DNA of 64,000 bases, taken from Ralstonia insidiosa (GTDB lineage Bacteria; Pseudomonadota; Gammaproteobacteria; Burkholderiales; Burkholderiaceae). The position numbers were made by a program, and so were the translations under genes. The notes under the pieces were generated by a model that saw only the letters and a list, made by a program, of their open reading frames with translations, was not told where the DNA came from and made no database searches. Position 1 is the stretch's first letter; every line of letters starts with the position of its first letter. The stretch spans positions 1,113,498-1,177,497 of the forward strand of contig NZ_VZPV01000002.1 in NCBI RefSeq assembly GCF_008801405.1, written 5' to 3'. Shown here one piece after another: positions 25,923-35,839 of the stretch.

Positions 25923-27667
25923 AAACCGAGAGAATCCACCGTTTCACGCTGCGCGGCGCAGGTTGGCCGATCAAGTGGCCAATTGCTGCTGCGGTATGGG
26001 CGCTATGTCATGGTGTGTCGGTCGCAGAACAGACAGCGCAGCCGCTGCAGCCCGACGCGTACTTCCGGGCAGACCGCGCCTACCATGCGATCGACGCCAA
26101 CAAGCTTGATGATGCTGAAGCAGCAACGCGCGCTGCGTTGGCGGTGCAGCCTGACAGCCTGCAACTGAACCTGTTGCTGCTTGATGTGCTGACGCGCAAG
26201 GGCCGGTTGGATGCGGCGCGCACGCAAGCCGATGCGCTGGTGCAGAAGTACCCCAACGAGCCGCGCGTATATGCGCAGCACGGGTTCCTTGCGCAGAAGG
26301 CGAATGACTCGGCCACGGCCGAACAGGATTTCGCCCACGCCACCCAGGGCACGGACTGGACACCACAGGAACAGCGCAACCTGCATCTGGCGTGGTCGGA
26401 CAGCGCGTATTCCGCCAGACATCCGCAGGCGGCGCTGGATGCGCTCAGTGTCCTGCAGGATCAGCCTGATGCCGGCGTCCAATTGCGCCTCGCGCAATCA
26501 CGCCTGCAACTGGGGGACCGCGATGGCGCAACCCGGGCCGCCACGCTGGCCGAAGAGCACGCCACGGACCCGGCGCAAAAGCGCTACGCCAAGGCATTGC
26601 TTGCCGAGGCGATGGCACCCCAGGCTCAGAGCGCAGCCACGTCACCCGATGACCCGCGCGTGATTGGACAGCGTGAATTGAACGAGGCTTATGGCCACCT
26701 GCGGGCCCGTGACGACCGCGCCGCGCTTGCGGCGTTCCAGCGCGGCTTTGCCACCGGCCAGGGAAACTGGAGCCACTACGCCGATGCTGCCTATGCAGCG
26801 AAACGGCTGGGCGACAACCCGACCGCGATCACGCTGTTCCGCAAGAGCCTGGACGTTGCCGATGCGGATGCCAAGAGTGACGGTGGCAGCAACGGTAATG
26901 ACAGCCTTCCCGCCGACCGCCGCTTCGGCTACCGACGCGAGGTGGAGCAGATGCAGCGCACTTGGGGCATGGTGCTCTCCGGCGCGTACCAGACCTCGGC
27001 GTTTGGCGTGCCCAACACCGTGAGCGTGTTTCAGGGCGGCGCAGAGGTCTACTGGCAACCCCCCGGCATTGGCTATCGCGACGGCAGCATCTTCCAGCTC
27101 TTCGTGCGCGGTTACGACAACCTCTATGACGGCAACGGCATTGCCGGCCTGCCGACGGCGCAGGGGTCGGTGGGGGCGCGCTACAAACCGGTCAAGGATC
27201 TCAACCTGGTGTTCACCGCTGAGCGCCTGATCCGCATCGGCACCCAGAGCGTCAATGACACGCTGCTGCGCATTGGCTTCTCGACCGACCAGGGTATTGA
27301 CCTGCAGGTCACCAAGCCGCGCTGGCAGACCTGGCAGGCGTACGGGGAGGGCGCGTACTTCCTCAACCAGGGCCGCATGATCATCAGCACCGAAGCACGT
27401 TACGGGCATACCTGGCTACTCGACTCGATCAGCGATCACCTGACGGTCTACCCGCACGTGGTACTGGCTGGCGACCACGACAACAAGGCCACCGACCGGC
27501 AACTCGCGCTGGGTGCTGGCCCCGGCATCAACTTTCGCTACTGGTTTCGAGAGTCGCAATACAGCGCCCCGGCCAGTTGGCTGGATCTCACCGTGCAATA
27601 CCGCCTGCCTCTGACCCACGCCGACCGGGCGAAGGGCGTAGTGGCACGCGCCATCCTTTGGTTCTAG
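25919..27667 (+). CDS. nfrA: NfrA-like outer-membrane glycan export protein (short form)
   Basis: A 582-aa homologue of phage N4 adsorption protein A. The signal peptide covers about the first 36 residues (ending VSVAEQ). Tetratricopeptide-like helices (about 45-320) follow, then a C-terminal beta-rich domain (about 340-582) that begins GMVLSGAYQTSAFG and ends in Phe after VVARAILW, as expected for an outer-membrane barrel. E. coli NfrA is about 990 aa, so this form lacks roughly 400 residues of periplasmic repeats. It would carry the NfrB-made glycan across the outer membrane. Translationally coupled to nfrB. Confidence 0.85.
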   Translation: MKTERIHRFTLRGAGWPIKWPIAAAVWALCHGVSVAEQTAQPLQPDAYFRADRAYHAIDANKLDDAEAATRAALAVQPDSLQLNLLLLDVLTRKGRLDAARTQADALVQKYPNEPRVYAQHGFLAQKANDSATAEQDFAHATQGTDWTPQEQRNLHLAWSDSAYSARHPQAALDALSVLQDQPDAGVQLRLAQSRLQLGDRDGATRAATLAEEHATDPAQKRYAKALLAEAMAPQAQSAATSPDDPRVIGQRELNEAYGHLRARDDRAALAAFQRGFATGQGNWSHYADAAYAAKRLGDNPTAITLFRKSLDVADADAKSDGGSNGNDSLPADRRFGYRREVEQMQRTWGMVLSGAYQTSAFGVPNTVSVFQGGAEVYWQPPGIGYRDGSIFQLFVRGYDNLYDGNGIAGLPTAQGSVGARYKPVKDLNLVFTAERLIRIGTQSVNDTLLRIGFSTDQGIDLQVTKPRWQTWQAYGEGAYFLNQGRMIISTEARYGHTWLLDSISDHLTVYPHVVLAGDHDNKATDRQLALGAGPGINFRYWFRESQYSAPASWLDLTVQYRLPLTHADRAKGVVARAILWF

Positions 27668-27904
27668 GGGGACCTGGAGCCGAGGTGTCACGGATGAAAC
27701 GATTTTGATCAACGAGGGATACGGGTAACGAGAAGGATTGGCTTCGGCGCGCGCGCGATGGCGTCGCAGCGCCACGGCAGGTCAAGGCAGGGTGCATGGC
27801 ACGGCCTTCGCTCTATGGTGAGGTCTATGCCGGCGTAAGAAGCGACGCGTTCGTCGTCGCGCTTTGGAATGGCTAGCCGATGCAGATGACATGGGGAGAG
27901 CAAG

Positions 27905-29164
27905 ATGACCGGGAAGATTTTGACAGTGTTCGGCACGCGACCAGAGGCCATCAAGATGGCGCCGCTGGTGAAGGCGTTGCAAGCCGAGGCAGGCTTCACG
28001 TCGGCGGTATGCGTGAGTGCGCAGCACCGGCAGATGCTCGACCAGGTCTTGCAGCTCTTCGGCATCGTGCCGGAGTTTGATCTGAACCTGATGCAGCCTG
28101 GGCAGACGTTGTCAGGCATTACCTCCAGCGTGCTGGGTGGCATCGATGGCGTGCTGGATGCCTTCCAGCCCGATGCCGTGCTGGTGCACGGAGACACCAC
28201 CACCACACTGGCTGCCAGCCTGGCCGCCTTCTACAGGCGCATCCCGGTGGGCCATGTCGAGGCGGGGCTGCGCACGGGCAACATCTGGTCTCCGTGGCCC
28301 GAAGAACTCAACCGCCGCGTGACCGATTCCGTGACGACGTGGCACTTTGCGCCGACAGCTGAATCGCGCCAGAACCTGCTGGATGAAGGCATCGACCCGA
28401 GCCAGATCACGCTCACCGGCAATACCGTCATCGATGCGCTGTTGTCTGTGAAACGACGCCTGGATGCCGATGCGGCGCTATCGGCGGAGATGGCCGCGCG
28501 CTATCCATTCCTCGACGCCGGGCGGCGGATGATTCTGGTGACTGGCCACCGGCGCGAGAACTTTGGCGAGCCGTTTGAGAACTTCTGCGTGGCGCTGCGC
28601 CTGCTGGCAGCGCGCCATCCGGATCTGCAGATCGTCTATCCGGTGCACCTGAACCCCAACGTGCAGCAGCCGGTCAACGCCATCCTGGCGGGCCAGGACA
28701 ACGTGCATCTGATTGCGCCGCAAGACTACTTGCCCTTCGTCTACCTGATGGACCGGGCTTACCTGATCGTCACCGATTCCGGCGGCATTCAGGAAGAAGC
28801 GCCAGCGCTGGGCAAACCGGTGCTTGTGACGCGTGACACCACCGAGCGGCCCGAGGCCGTGGCTTCCGGCACTGCACGCCTGGTCGGCACCGATACGCAG
28901 CGCATTGTGGCGGAAGCTGAAACGCTTCTGCAGAACGCCGACGAATACCAGCGCATGGCGCAAGCCCACAACCCGTATGGGGATGGGCAGGCATGCCATC
29001 GCATCGTCGATGCATTGAAAGCGGCCTTCGACGCGCCCGCCGAGGTGGTGGCGCGTGGCCCGCAACTCGTTCGCAAGCCGGCCACCGAGGCCGAGATCAT
29101 CAATCTGGAAGCGGCACGCGCCACGGCGATCGGGGCTGCATCCATGCAACGCCTGAATGGCTAG
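27905..29164 (+). CDS. wecB: Non-hydrolysing UDP-N-acetylglucosamine 2-epimerase WecB
   Basis: A 419-aa cytoplasmic epimerase converting UDP-GlcNAc to UDP-ManNAc. Family blocks are complete: GTRPEAIKMAPL, VHGDTTTT, GHVEAGLRTG, TGHRRENFG, DSGGIQEEAPALGKP and TERPEA. A C-terminal extension of about 40 residues is beyond the family core. A purine-rich GGGGAGAGCAAG lies directly upstream of the ATG. It sits 237 bp after nfrA on the same strand with no ECA or O-antigen genes nearby, so it probably supplies ManNAc to the NfrB enzyme, as WecB does in E. coli. Confidence 0.93.
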   Translation: MTGKILTVFGTRPEAIKMAPLVKALQAEAGFTSAVCVSAQHRQMLDQVLQLFGIVPEFDLNLMQPGQTLSGITSSVLGGIDGVLDAFQPDAVLVHGDTTTTLAASLAAFYRRIPVGHVEAGLRTGNIWSPWPEELNRRVTDSVTTWHFAPTAESRQNLLDEGIDPSQITLTGNTVIDALLSVKRRLDADAALSAEMAARYPFLDAGRRMILVTGHRRENFGEPFENFCVALRLLAARHPDLQIVYPVHLNPNVQQPVNAILAGQDNVHLIAPQDYLPFVYLMDRAYLIVTDSGGIQEEAPALGKPVLVTRDTTERPEAVASGTARLVGTDTQRIVAEAETLLQNADEYQRMAQAHNPYGDGQACHRIVDALKAAFDAPAEVVARGPQLVRKPATEAEIINLEAARATAIGAASMQRLNG

Positions 29165-29173
29165 GAGGCTTGG

Positions 29174-29626
29174 ATGAAAGCGAAACGCATCGGGGGCGGC
29201 ATCTTGCTGGCCTCCGCCCTGATCGCTGGATGGTTGGCACTGGCGCCACCATGGGCCGGCAATGCAGGGGTTCCGGCGGTGGTTGTTGGTGGTTCTGACC
29301 AGCGCAATCCAGGCACGGACGCAGATAAGAAAAAGTCTGCGCCAGCGTCTTCCAGTGGCACGGCCACAGCTGGGCAGCCAGTGCAACCGGCTGTGGTGGC
29401 TGTGGCCACACAAAAGCCCGTGACCGGGGGCGGACGCGCCTACGGCTACGGCGTCATGGATGAAAACGGGCAGGTCGTTCCGCCACCGCGCCCTCCTGGC
29501 ATCACCGAAATCCGTCCCGGTATGCCAGAGAACGAGCCAACCGGTACGGAACGTGGCCACGACCGTGGTCCCAACTTCAACCTCGGGCTCTACCGCCAAG
29601 CGGACGGCTCGGTGTATCGCCCATGA
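29174..29626 (+). CDS. Exported protein of unknown function in the nfr locus
   Basis: A 150-aa protein I do not recognise. The N-terminus has a signal peptide or anchor (IGGGILLASALIAGWLALA) ending near WAG-NAG. A Ser/Thr/Ala/Gln-rich, probably disordered section (about 40-90) follows, then a Gly/Tyr and Pro-rich section (GRAYGYGVMDENGQVVPPP) and a charged C-terminus. No cysteine, catalytic motif or repeat is visible. An AGGAGG site lies 5 bp upstream of the ATG, so expression is likely good. It is 9 bp after wecB and 14 bp before the next gene, so it belongs to the same operon. Confidence 0.75.
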   Translation: MKAKRIGGGILLASALIAGWLALAPPWAGNAGVPAVVVGGSDQRNPGTDADKKKSAPASSSGTATAGQPVQPAVVAVATQKPVTGGGRAYGYGVMDENGQVVPPPRPPGITEIRPGMPENEPTGTERGHDRGPNFNLGLYRQADGSVYRP

Positions 29627-29640
29627 GTCGGAGAGCCATC

Positions 29641-31359
29641 ATGAAATCGATGTTTCGTAAGTTTCTCTATGCACTAGTCTTTGCGGGCGGCCTACTCGGC
29701 GTCTCGCTGACCGGGCCCGCGCAGGCTTCCACCTGCACCATCGGGCTCGGGCCCATTTGCGTGACGGTCGGCACAACGGCATCCGCGCAGACCACGCCAG
29801 CCCCCATCCTGGTGCTGTACGACGCGCCCGCCAATGACCAGTACACCAATCTGGGCAAGGCGTACGCGATCATGCTGTACAACCTGCTCGCGCACTTCAA
29901 TACCACCATCACCATGCTGCCCGTGCAGAATTACACGGCTGGCATGACCGAGCAGTACACTGCCACGTTCTACATGGGGAGCTACTACGCCAACCCCATT
30001 CCGGCGGCGTTCCTGTCGGACGTAAGCACCACGCAAAAAACCGTCGTCTGGTTCAAGTACAACTTGTGGGAACTTGCCTGGAACACGGCGTATCCGTTCA
30101 CCTCACGTTATGGCATCTCGTTCTCGAGCCTTGCCGGCATGAATGCTGCGCCGACGGCCAGTGCGCCCAACCCTGGTTTCTATGACACGGTCACGTACAA
30201 GAACCAGACCATGACCAAGTACTACGCCTTCAATGCCACGACCGGGGCGGTTTCCGCAGACCCGGACATTGGCGTGACGGCGGTGGCCGATGCCACCAAG
30301 GCGACAAGCCTGGTGACGATCACCAACTCGGTCACGAAGGCGACTGCGCCATACGTGATTCGCTCGGGCAACTTCTGGTATTTCGCCGACATGCCGTTCT
30401 CGTTCATCGGGCCGCGCGACCGCTATCTGGTGGTCTGCGACATGCTGCACGATATTCTCGGCACCAACGCACCGACGCAGCATCGTGCGCTGGTCAGGTT
30501 GGAGGACCTCAACGCCACCAATACCGTATCGTCGATCGAAACCCTGGCGGACTACATGTCCAGCAAGAAGATCCCGTTCTCGCTCGCAACCATCCCGCTC
30601 TACACCGACCCCAACGGCGTCTACAACGGTGGCGTGGCGCAGACCATTCACATGGTCAATGCAACAGGGTTGAAGCAGGCGCTGAACTATTCGATTGCGC
30701 GCGGCGGCAAGCTACTGATGCACGGTTACACGCACCAGTACAGCAATATCCCGAACCTCGTCAATGCGGTCAGCGCGAACGACTACGAGTTCTGGCTTGC
30801 CACCCTGAACCGGCCCGTGAACGAGGATTCAACGCAGTGGGCGGCAGGGCGTTTATCTGCCGGGTTACTGGAGTTGCAGCTCAACGGCTACACGCCATTT
30901 GCGTGGGAGGCGCCACACTACCAATCTTCTCCACTGGCCATTGCAGCCGTGCCGCAGTACTTCAAGAACACCTACCAACGCGTGGTGTACTACACGTCAA
31001 GCAATCCGCAGACGCTCAATGCCACCACACCGGGACATGATTTCTCGGTTGGCCAGTTCTTCCCTTACATCATTCAGAAGGACTACTACGGCCAGCGTGT
31101 GATTCCGGAGAACCTGGGTAACGTGGAGTACAACATCTGCAATATTGACCCGTCATCGTGCCTGACGTACTCCGCGCAGGACATCCTGACCAATGCCAAC
31201 TATGCGTTGGTCGTGCGCGATGGCTTTGCTTCGTTCTTCTTCCATCCATTCTGGCTTGAGCCCGATCTTGGCACGCCAGGCTATGCTGACTTCCAAACCA
31301 TCATTACCGGCATCACCAACCTGGGCTTTACCTGGGTAGATGCCAGCACGGCGCAGTAG
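29641..31359 (+). CDS. Exported DUF2334 (polysaccharide deacetylase-like) protein
   Basis: A 572-aa secreted protein. A signal peptide ends near AQA-ST, followed by a Thr/Ala-rich linker. A first domain (about 55-260) begins ILVLYDAPANDQYTNLGKAY and looks like a Rossmann/amidotransferase-type fold. The C-terminal half (about 280-572) matches DUF2334, a barrel related to carbohydrate esterase 4 deacetylases, with RLEDLNATNT and KLLMHGYTHQY as the likely metal/catalytic blocks (Asp; His-x-x-x-His). GGAG lies 6 bp before the ATG at 29641; an upstream ATG at 29623 overlaps the previous stop and is also possible. It may trim N-acetyl groups from the NfrB glycan (inference). Confidence 0.78.
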   Translation: MKSMFRKFLYALVFAGGLLGVSLTGPAQASTCTIGLGPICVTVGTTASAQTTPAPILVLYDAPANDQYTNLGKAYAIMLYNLLAHFNTTITMLPVQNYTAGMTEQYTATFYMGSYYANPIPAAFLSDVSTTQKTVVWFKYNLWELAWNTAYPFTSRYGISFSSLAGMNAAPTASAPNPGFYDTVTYKNQTMTKYYAFNATTGAVSADPDIGVTAVADATKATSLVTITNSVTKATAPYVIRSGNFWYFADMPFSFIGPRDRYLVVCDMLHDILGTNAPTQHRALVRLEDLNATNTVSSIETLADYMSSKKIPFSLATIPLYTDPNGVYNGGVAQTIHMVNATGLKQALNYSIARGGKLLMHGYTHQYSNIPNLVNAVSANDYEFWLATLNRPVNEDSTQWAAGRLSAGLLELQLNGYTPFAWEAPHYQSSPLAIAAVPQYFKNTYQRVVYYTSSNPQTLNATTPGHDFSVGQFFPYIIQKDYYGQRVIPENLGNVEYNICNIDPSSCLTYSAQDILTNANYALVVRDGFASFFFHPFWLEPDLGTPGYADFQTIITGITNLGFTWVDASTAQ

Positions 31360-31361
31360 TC

Positions 31362-32261
31362 ATGCACCGGATGCGCTCGATACTGGCGGTAACAGTGCTG
31401 GTGTTGGGCGCATCCACCCAGGCCGCAGGGCTGGTGGGCGCAATGCCTGCCGGCCCTGCGCCGTTATATGGCGTGACGGTGGATGCGGTGGACAATGTGC
31501 CTGCCGTGGTCGATGCGCTCTCGCACCTGTCACGCACGCCCACCGTGCGTATCGTCTTTGATGAAGGAATGGCCGCGTCGGACTACGCAGCGCCCGTCGC
31601 CGCCATCCGGCGTGCGGCCTATGTGATGGGTGAACTGGTCGATTCGTCCACCCTCAAGCAAACCACCGTGCAGCAGATGCGCGAGCGCGCCATCACGTAC
31701 TTCGATGTTCTGGGCCGCAATGTCGACATTTGGGAAGTGGGTAACGAGATCAACGGCGAGTGGACCGGTAGCACGCGCGACATCATCGACAAGACGCAGG
31801 TTGCCTACGACGCCATCAAGCAGCGCGGTGGCCGCACGGCGCTCACGCTCTACTACAACGAAGGCTGTGCTGAAACACCCTCACGCGCCATGTTCGACTG
31901 GGCCGAGCGCAATCTGCCGCCAGGCTTGCGCAACGGTGTGGACTACGTTTTCCTCAGCTTTTACGAAGACGATTGCAAGATCGCACCGCCCGACTGGAGT
32001 GCCGTGTTCGAGCGCCTGGGGCGTTTGTTTCCGCAGGCGATGCTCGGTTTTGGAGAAATCGGTACACGCCACGCGGCAGGCAAGGGCGCATTGATCGCGC
32101 GCTACTACGGCCTGTCGATTGCGCATCCACGGTTTGTTGGCGGCTACTTCTGGTGGTACTTCCGGCAAGACATGGTGCCGCGTACGCGGCCGTTATGGCG
32201 CAGCATCGACGCAGCATTCCAGTCGATGCCGGCTACGCCACCCAGAACGCCTGCGCCCTAG
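31362..32261 (+). CDS. Exported clan GH-A-like glycoside hydrolase
   Basis: A 299-aa protein with a signal peptide (ILAVTVLVLGASTQAAG). The mature part looks like a TIM-barrel glycosidase of clan GH-A: IWEVGNEINGEW (E129) fits the acid/base Asn-Glu motif at the end of strand 4, and MLGFGEIGTRH (E232) fits the nucleophile Glu at the end of strand 7. GGYFWWYFRQD near the end resembles the strand-8 Trp region. I cannot assign a GH family number. The ATG is 2 bp after the DUF2334 gene stop, so both are co-translated. Likely role: cleaving or remodelling the exported glycan (inference). Confidence 0.72.
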   Translation: MHRMRSILAVTVLVLGASTQAAGLVGAMPAGPAPLYGVTVDAVDNVPAVVDALSHLSRTPTVRIVFDEGMAASDYAAPVAAIRRAAYVMGELVDSSTLKQTTVQQMRERAITYFDVLGRNVDIWEVGNEINGEWTGSTRDIIDKTQVAYDAIKQRGGRTALTLYYNEGCAETPSRAMFDWAERNLPPGLRNGVDYVFLSFYEDDCKIAPPDWSAVFERLGRLFPQAMLGFGEIGTRHAAGKGALIARYYGLSIAHPRFVGGYFWWYFRQDMVPRTRPLWRSIDAAFQSMPATPPRTPAP

Positions 32262-32378
32262 CCTGTGTGCCTCGGTATTGCGGGCCGTGCGGCTGTCCAC
32301 GGCGCTCTTCATCGGGCTCGATGGGCTCGCCTTGGTGCCGTCCGAATTGGATGGTGCGGGTCGGTAATGCGAAGGCTG

Positions 32379-32580
32379 TCCCGAGTTGTGCAGCGCTTCA
32401 AGAATCGCCAGGTTGATGCGCTGCTGGATATCCATGTAGAGGTTGAAATGTGATGACCGGGTTGCGCGTCGTCTGGGTTTGCGCTGATCGCTTGTCACGT
32501 GCCGACAGTTTCCGCCGCGGTTGAGCCACAGCGCAATCTGGAACCCGATGATGACGAAGTACGGGCGTTGAGCCACGCCA
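32379..32580 (-). pseudogene. Remnant of a MscS-family mechanosensitive channel gene
   Basis: On the minus strand about 32487-32561 encode RPYFVIIGFQIALWLNRGG, like a membrane helix near the N-terminus of small MscS channels, and about 32379-32447 encode FNLYMDIQQRINLAILEALH, like the C-terminal end of the MscS beta/alpha domain. The roughly 40 bp between them match nothing, and the central channel domain is missing. The pattern fits an internal deletion that left both ends of a former gene. Recognition is by eye and could be wrong for the N-terminal piece. Confidence 0.5.
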
Positions 32581-32663
32581 TGGCCATTGACATCTCTGTG
32601 CAAAGTCACGGCATGTCACGTCGCACAAGTTGTGTCGCGTGGATTCACGCGCGCATTGCAAAT

Positions 32664-32702
32664 GCAACACAGTTGCGTTATCTTCTTTTGCAACACAGTT
32701 GC
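32664..32702. promoter_or_regulatory. Tandem palindromes GCAAC-ACA-GTTGC (candidate Zur operator)
   Basis: The 13-bp palindrome occurs twice, identically, at 32664-32676 and 32690-32702, centre to centre 26 bp, within an AT-rich stretch 31 bp before the COG0523 start. The first copy is followed by GTTATC, recalling Zur boxes. Given the zinc-homeostasis genes downstream, Zur is the most likely ligand (inference). Confidence 0.6.
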
Positions 32703-32732
32703 ATAAAAGGCGTGACCGCCGTGAATCTGCCC

Positions 32733-33931
<1,199 letters not shown>

Positions 33932-33935
<4 letters not shown>

Positions 33936-34498
33936 TCCGGCAGAACCCGCGCGGTGATCTGCCGCAGATTCACCCAAGTGCCTTTGTTGACCCGACCGCC
34001 ATCGTGTGTGGGCGCGTGATCGTGTACGAGAACGTGTTCATCGGTCCTTACGTCGTGATTCGCGCGGACGAAGTGGACGCAGAGGGCTACATGGAGCCCA
34101 TCGTCATCGGGGCGCACTCGAACATTCAGGACGGTGTGGTCATCCATTCCAAGTCAGGCGCGGCCGTCTCCATTGGAGAGCGAACGTCGATTGCGCACCG
34201 TGCCATCGTGCACGGGCCCTGCGTGGTGGGGGATGACGTGTTCATCGGTTTCAACAGCGTGCTGTTCAACTGCACGATCGGGCAGGGCGGTGTCGTGCGG
34301 CATAACGCCGTGGTGGACGGCTGCGATTTGCCGGATGGCTTCTACGTGCCGTCCACCGAGCGTATCGGGCCCGACACGGATCTGCGCGATATCCGGAAGG
34401 TGTCTGCGCGCGAGTCGGCGTTCTCTGAAGACGTGGCACGCACCAACAATCACCTTGTGCAGGGGTACAAGCGCATCCAGGCCACCTTCGAGGCCTGA
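33932..34498 (+). CDS. Gamma-class carbonic anhydrase-like protein
   Basis: A 188-aa left-handed beta-helix protein of the gamma-carbonic anhydrase/LbH acyltransferase superfamily, with hexapeptide turns such as IHPSAFVDPTAIV and SIGERTSIAHRAIV. All three histidines expected to bind the metal are present (VVIH, IAHR, IVHG). The C-terminal helix (ARTNNHLVQGYKRIQATFE) packs the trimer in this family. The ATG at 33932 overlaps the COG0523 stop. In this operon it may be a zinc-limitation paralogue able to use another metal such as iron (inference from family context). Confidence 0.82.
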
Positions 34499-34502
34499 TG
34501 CA

Positions 34503-35837
34503 ATGAAGCACGCTGATCTGATCGTTCGCAGCGGCACGCTCGTGACGCCGGGCGGGCTGCATGTGGGCGATGTCGTCTGCCGCGCTGGACGCATCGTTGC
34601 GCTCAATGCGCAAGGCTGGGCGGTTGACGAGTCCATCGATGCCCGGGGCTTGCACGTGCTGCCGGGGGTGATTGATAGCCAAGTGCATTTTCGCGAGCCC
34701 GGCCTCACGCACAAAGAGAACCTGGAAGCAGGCACGCGTGGCGCCGTGCTGGGCGGCGTGACGGCCATGTTCGAGATGCCCAACACGCATCCGCTCACGC
34801 TCAGCGCGCAGGATCTGCAAGACAAATGCGAGCGGGCCCGTGGCCGCGCGTGGTGCGACTACGCCTTCTACATGGGCGGGGCTGCTGCCAATGTGGATCA
34901 GTTGCCGGAGCTGGAGAGGTTGCCGGCCTGTGCAGGCGTCAAGGTCTTCATGGGAAGCTCCTTCGGTGATCTGCTGGTCGACGATGCGACGGTGCTGCGC
35001 CGCATCCTGCGCAAGGGGCGTCGCCGCCTGGCGGTGCATGCCGAAGACGAAGCCCGGCTGCGCGAGCGGCGCGCCCTGGTCGAGCACTCTGCTGATGTGC
35101 GCGACCACCCTGTCTGGCGCGATGCCGAGAGCGCGCTCTTGGCGACGCAGCGCGTGGTAAAGCTGGCCATGGAGGCGCAGCGCCGTCTGCACATCCTGCA
35201 TGTATCGACCGCCGAAGAGATGGCATTCCTGGCGCGGCATAAGGCCAGTGCCAGCATCAGCGTTGAAGTCACGCCGCATCATCTGAGCCTGGTCGCGCCC
35301 GAGTGTTACGAGCGTCTTGGCACGCTGGCCCAGATGAATCCGCCCGTGCGCGACGCTCGCCATCAGGCGGCGCTGTGGCAGGCCGTCAGCAATGGTGTTG
35401 TGGATGTACTCGGCAGCGACCACGCACCCCATACGCTGGATGAGAAGGCCCGGCCGTATCCATCATCACCGAGTGGCATGACGGGGGTGCAGACACTGTT
35501 GCCGATCATGCTGGATCACGTCAACGCCGGACGGCTCAGCCTGCAACGGCTGGTGGACCTGACCAGTGCCGGGCCCGCGCGCATCTTCGGCATTGAAGCC
35601 AAGGGGCACCTGTCGATCGGGTACGACGCTGATCTGACGCTGGTCGACCTGAAAGCGCGGCGCGAGATCACGCATGGCTGGATTGCCAGTGTGTCGGGTT
35701 GGACGCCGTACGACGGCCTGCGCGTAACAGGTTGGCCTATCGCCACTGTCGTGCGCGGTAGGCTCGTGGTGAGAGAAGGGGTGGTGGTTGGCCAGCCAGT
35801 TGGGCAGCCGGTGCGCTTTGCTGAAACGGCGCCCTGA
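34503..35837 (+). CDS. Dihydroorotase-like amidohydrolase, variant metal site (PyrC-type paralogue)
   Basis: A 444-aa class I-type dihydroorotase (amidohydrolase barrel), the enzyme that cyclises carbamoyl-aspartate in pyrimidine synthesis. The first metal motif reads IDSQVHFREPG, so the first His of the usual His-x-His is Gln (Q60); H62, K147 (VKVFMGSS), H179 (AVHAED), H233 (ILHVST) and D306 (GSDHAPHT) are retained. I recall this Gln form as a known subgroup. The gene starts 4 bp after the gamma-carbonic anhydrase stop and ends the operon. A role as a zinc-sparing backup is inference. Confidence 0.85.
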   Translation: MKHADLIVRSGTLVTPGGLHVGDVVCRAGRIVALNAQGWAVDESIDARGLHVLPGVIDSQVHFREPGLTHKENLEAGTRGAVLGGVTAMFEMPNTHPLTLSAQDLQDKCERARGRAWCDYAFYMGGAAANVDQLPELERLPACAGVKVFMGSSFGDLLVDDATVLRRILRKGRRRLAVHAEDEARLRERRALVEHSADVRDHPVWRDAESALLATQRVVKLAMEAQRRLHILHVSTAEEMAFLARHKASASISVEVTPHHLSLVAPECYERLGTLAQMNPPVRDARHQAALWQAVSNGVVDVLGSDHAPHTLDEKARPYPSSPSGMTGVQTLLPIMLDHVNAGRLSLQRLVDLTSAGPARIFGIEAKGHLSIGYDADLTLVDLKARREITHGWIASVSGWTPYDGLRVTGWPIATVVRGRLVVREGVVVGQPVGQPVRFAETAP

Positions 35838-35839
35838 TA

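Larger units (their letters stand above)
32262..32732. other. Intergenic region holding a gene remnant and the zinc operon promoter
   Basis: This 471-bp gap separates the nfr locus from the COG0523 operon. It contains a decayed MscS-like fragment on the minus strand and, next to the COG0523 gene, two copies of a palindrome in an AT-richer patch. No intact gene is apparent. Confidence 0.6.
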
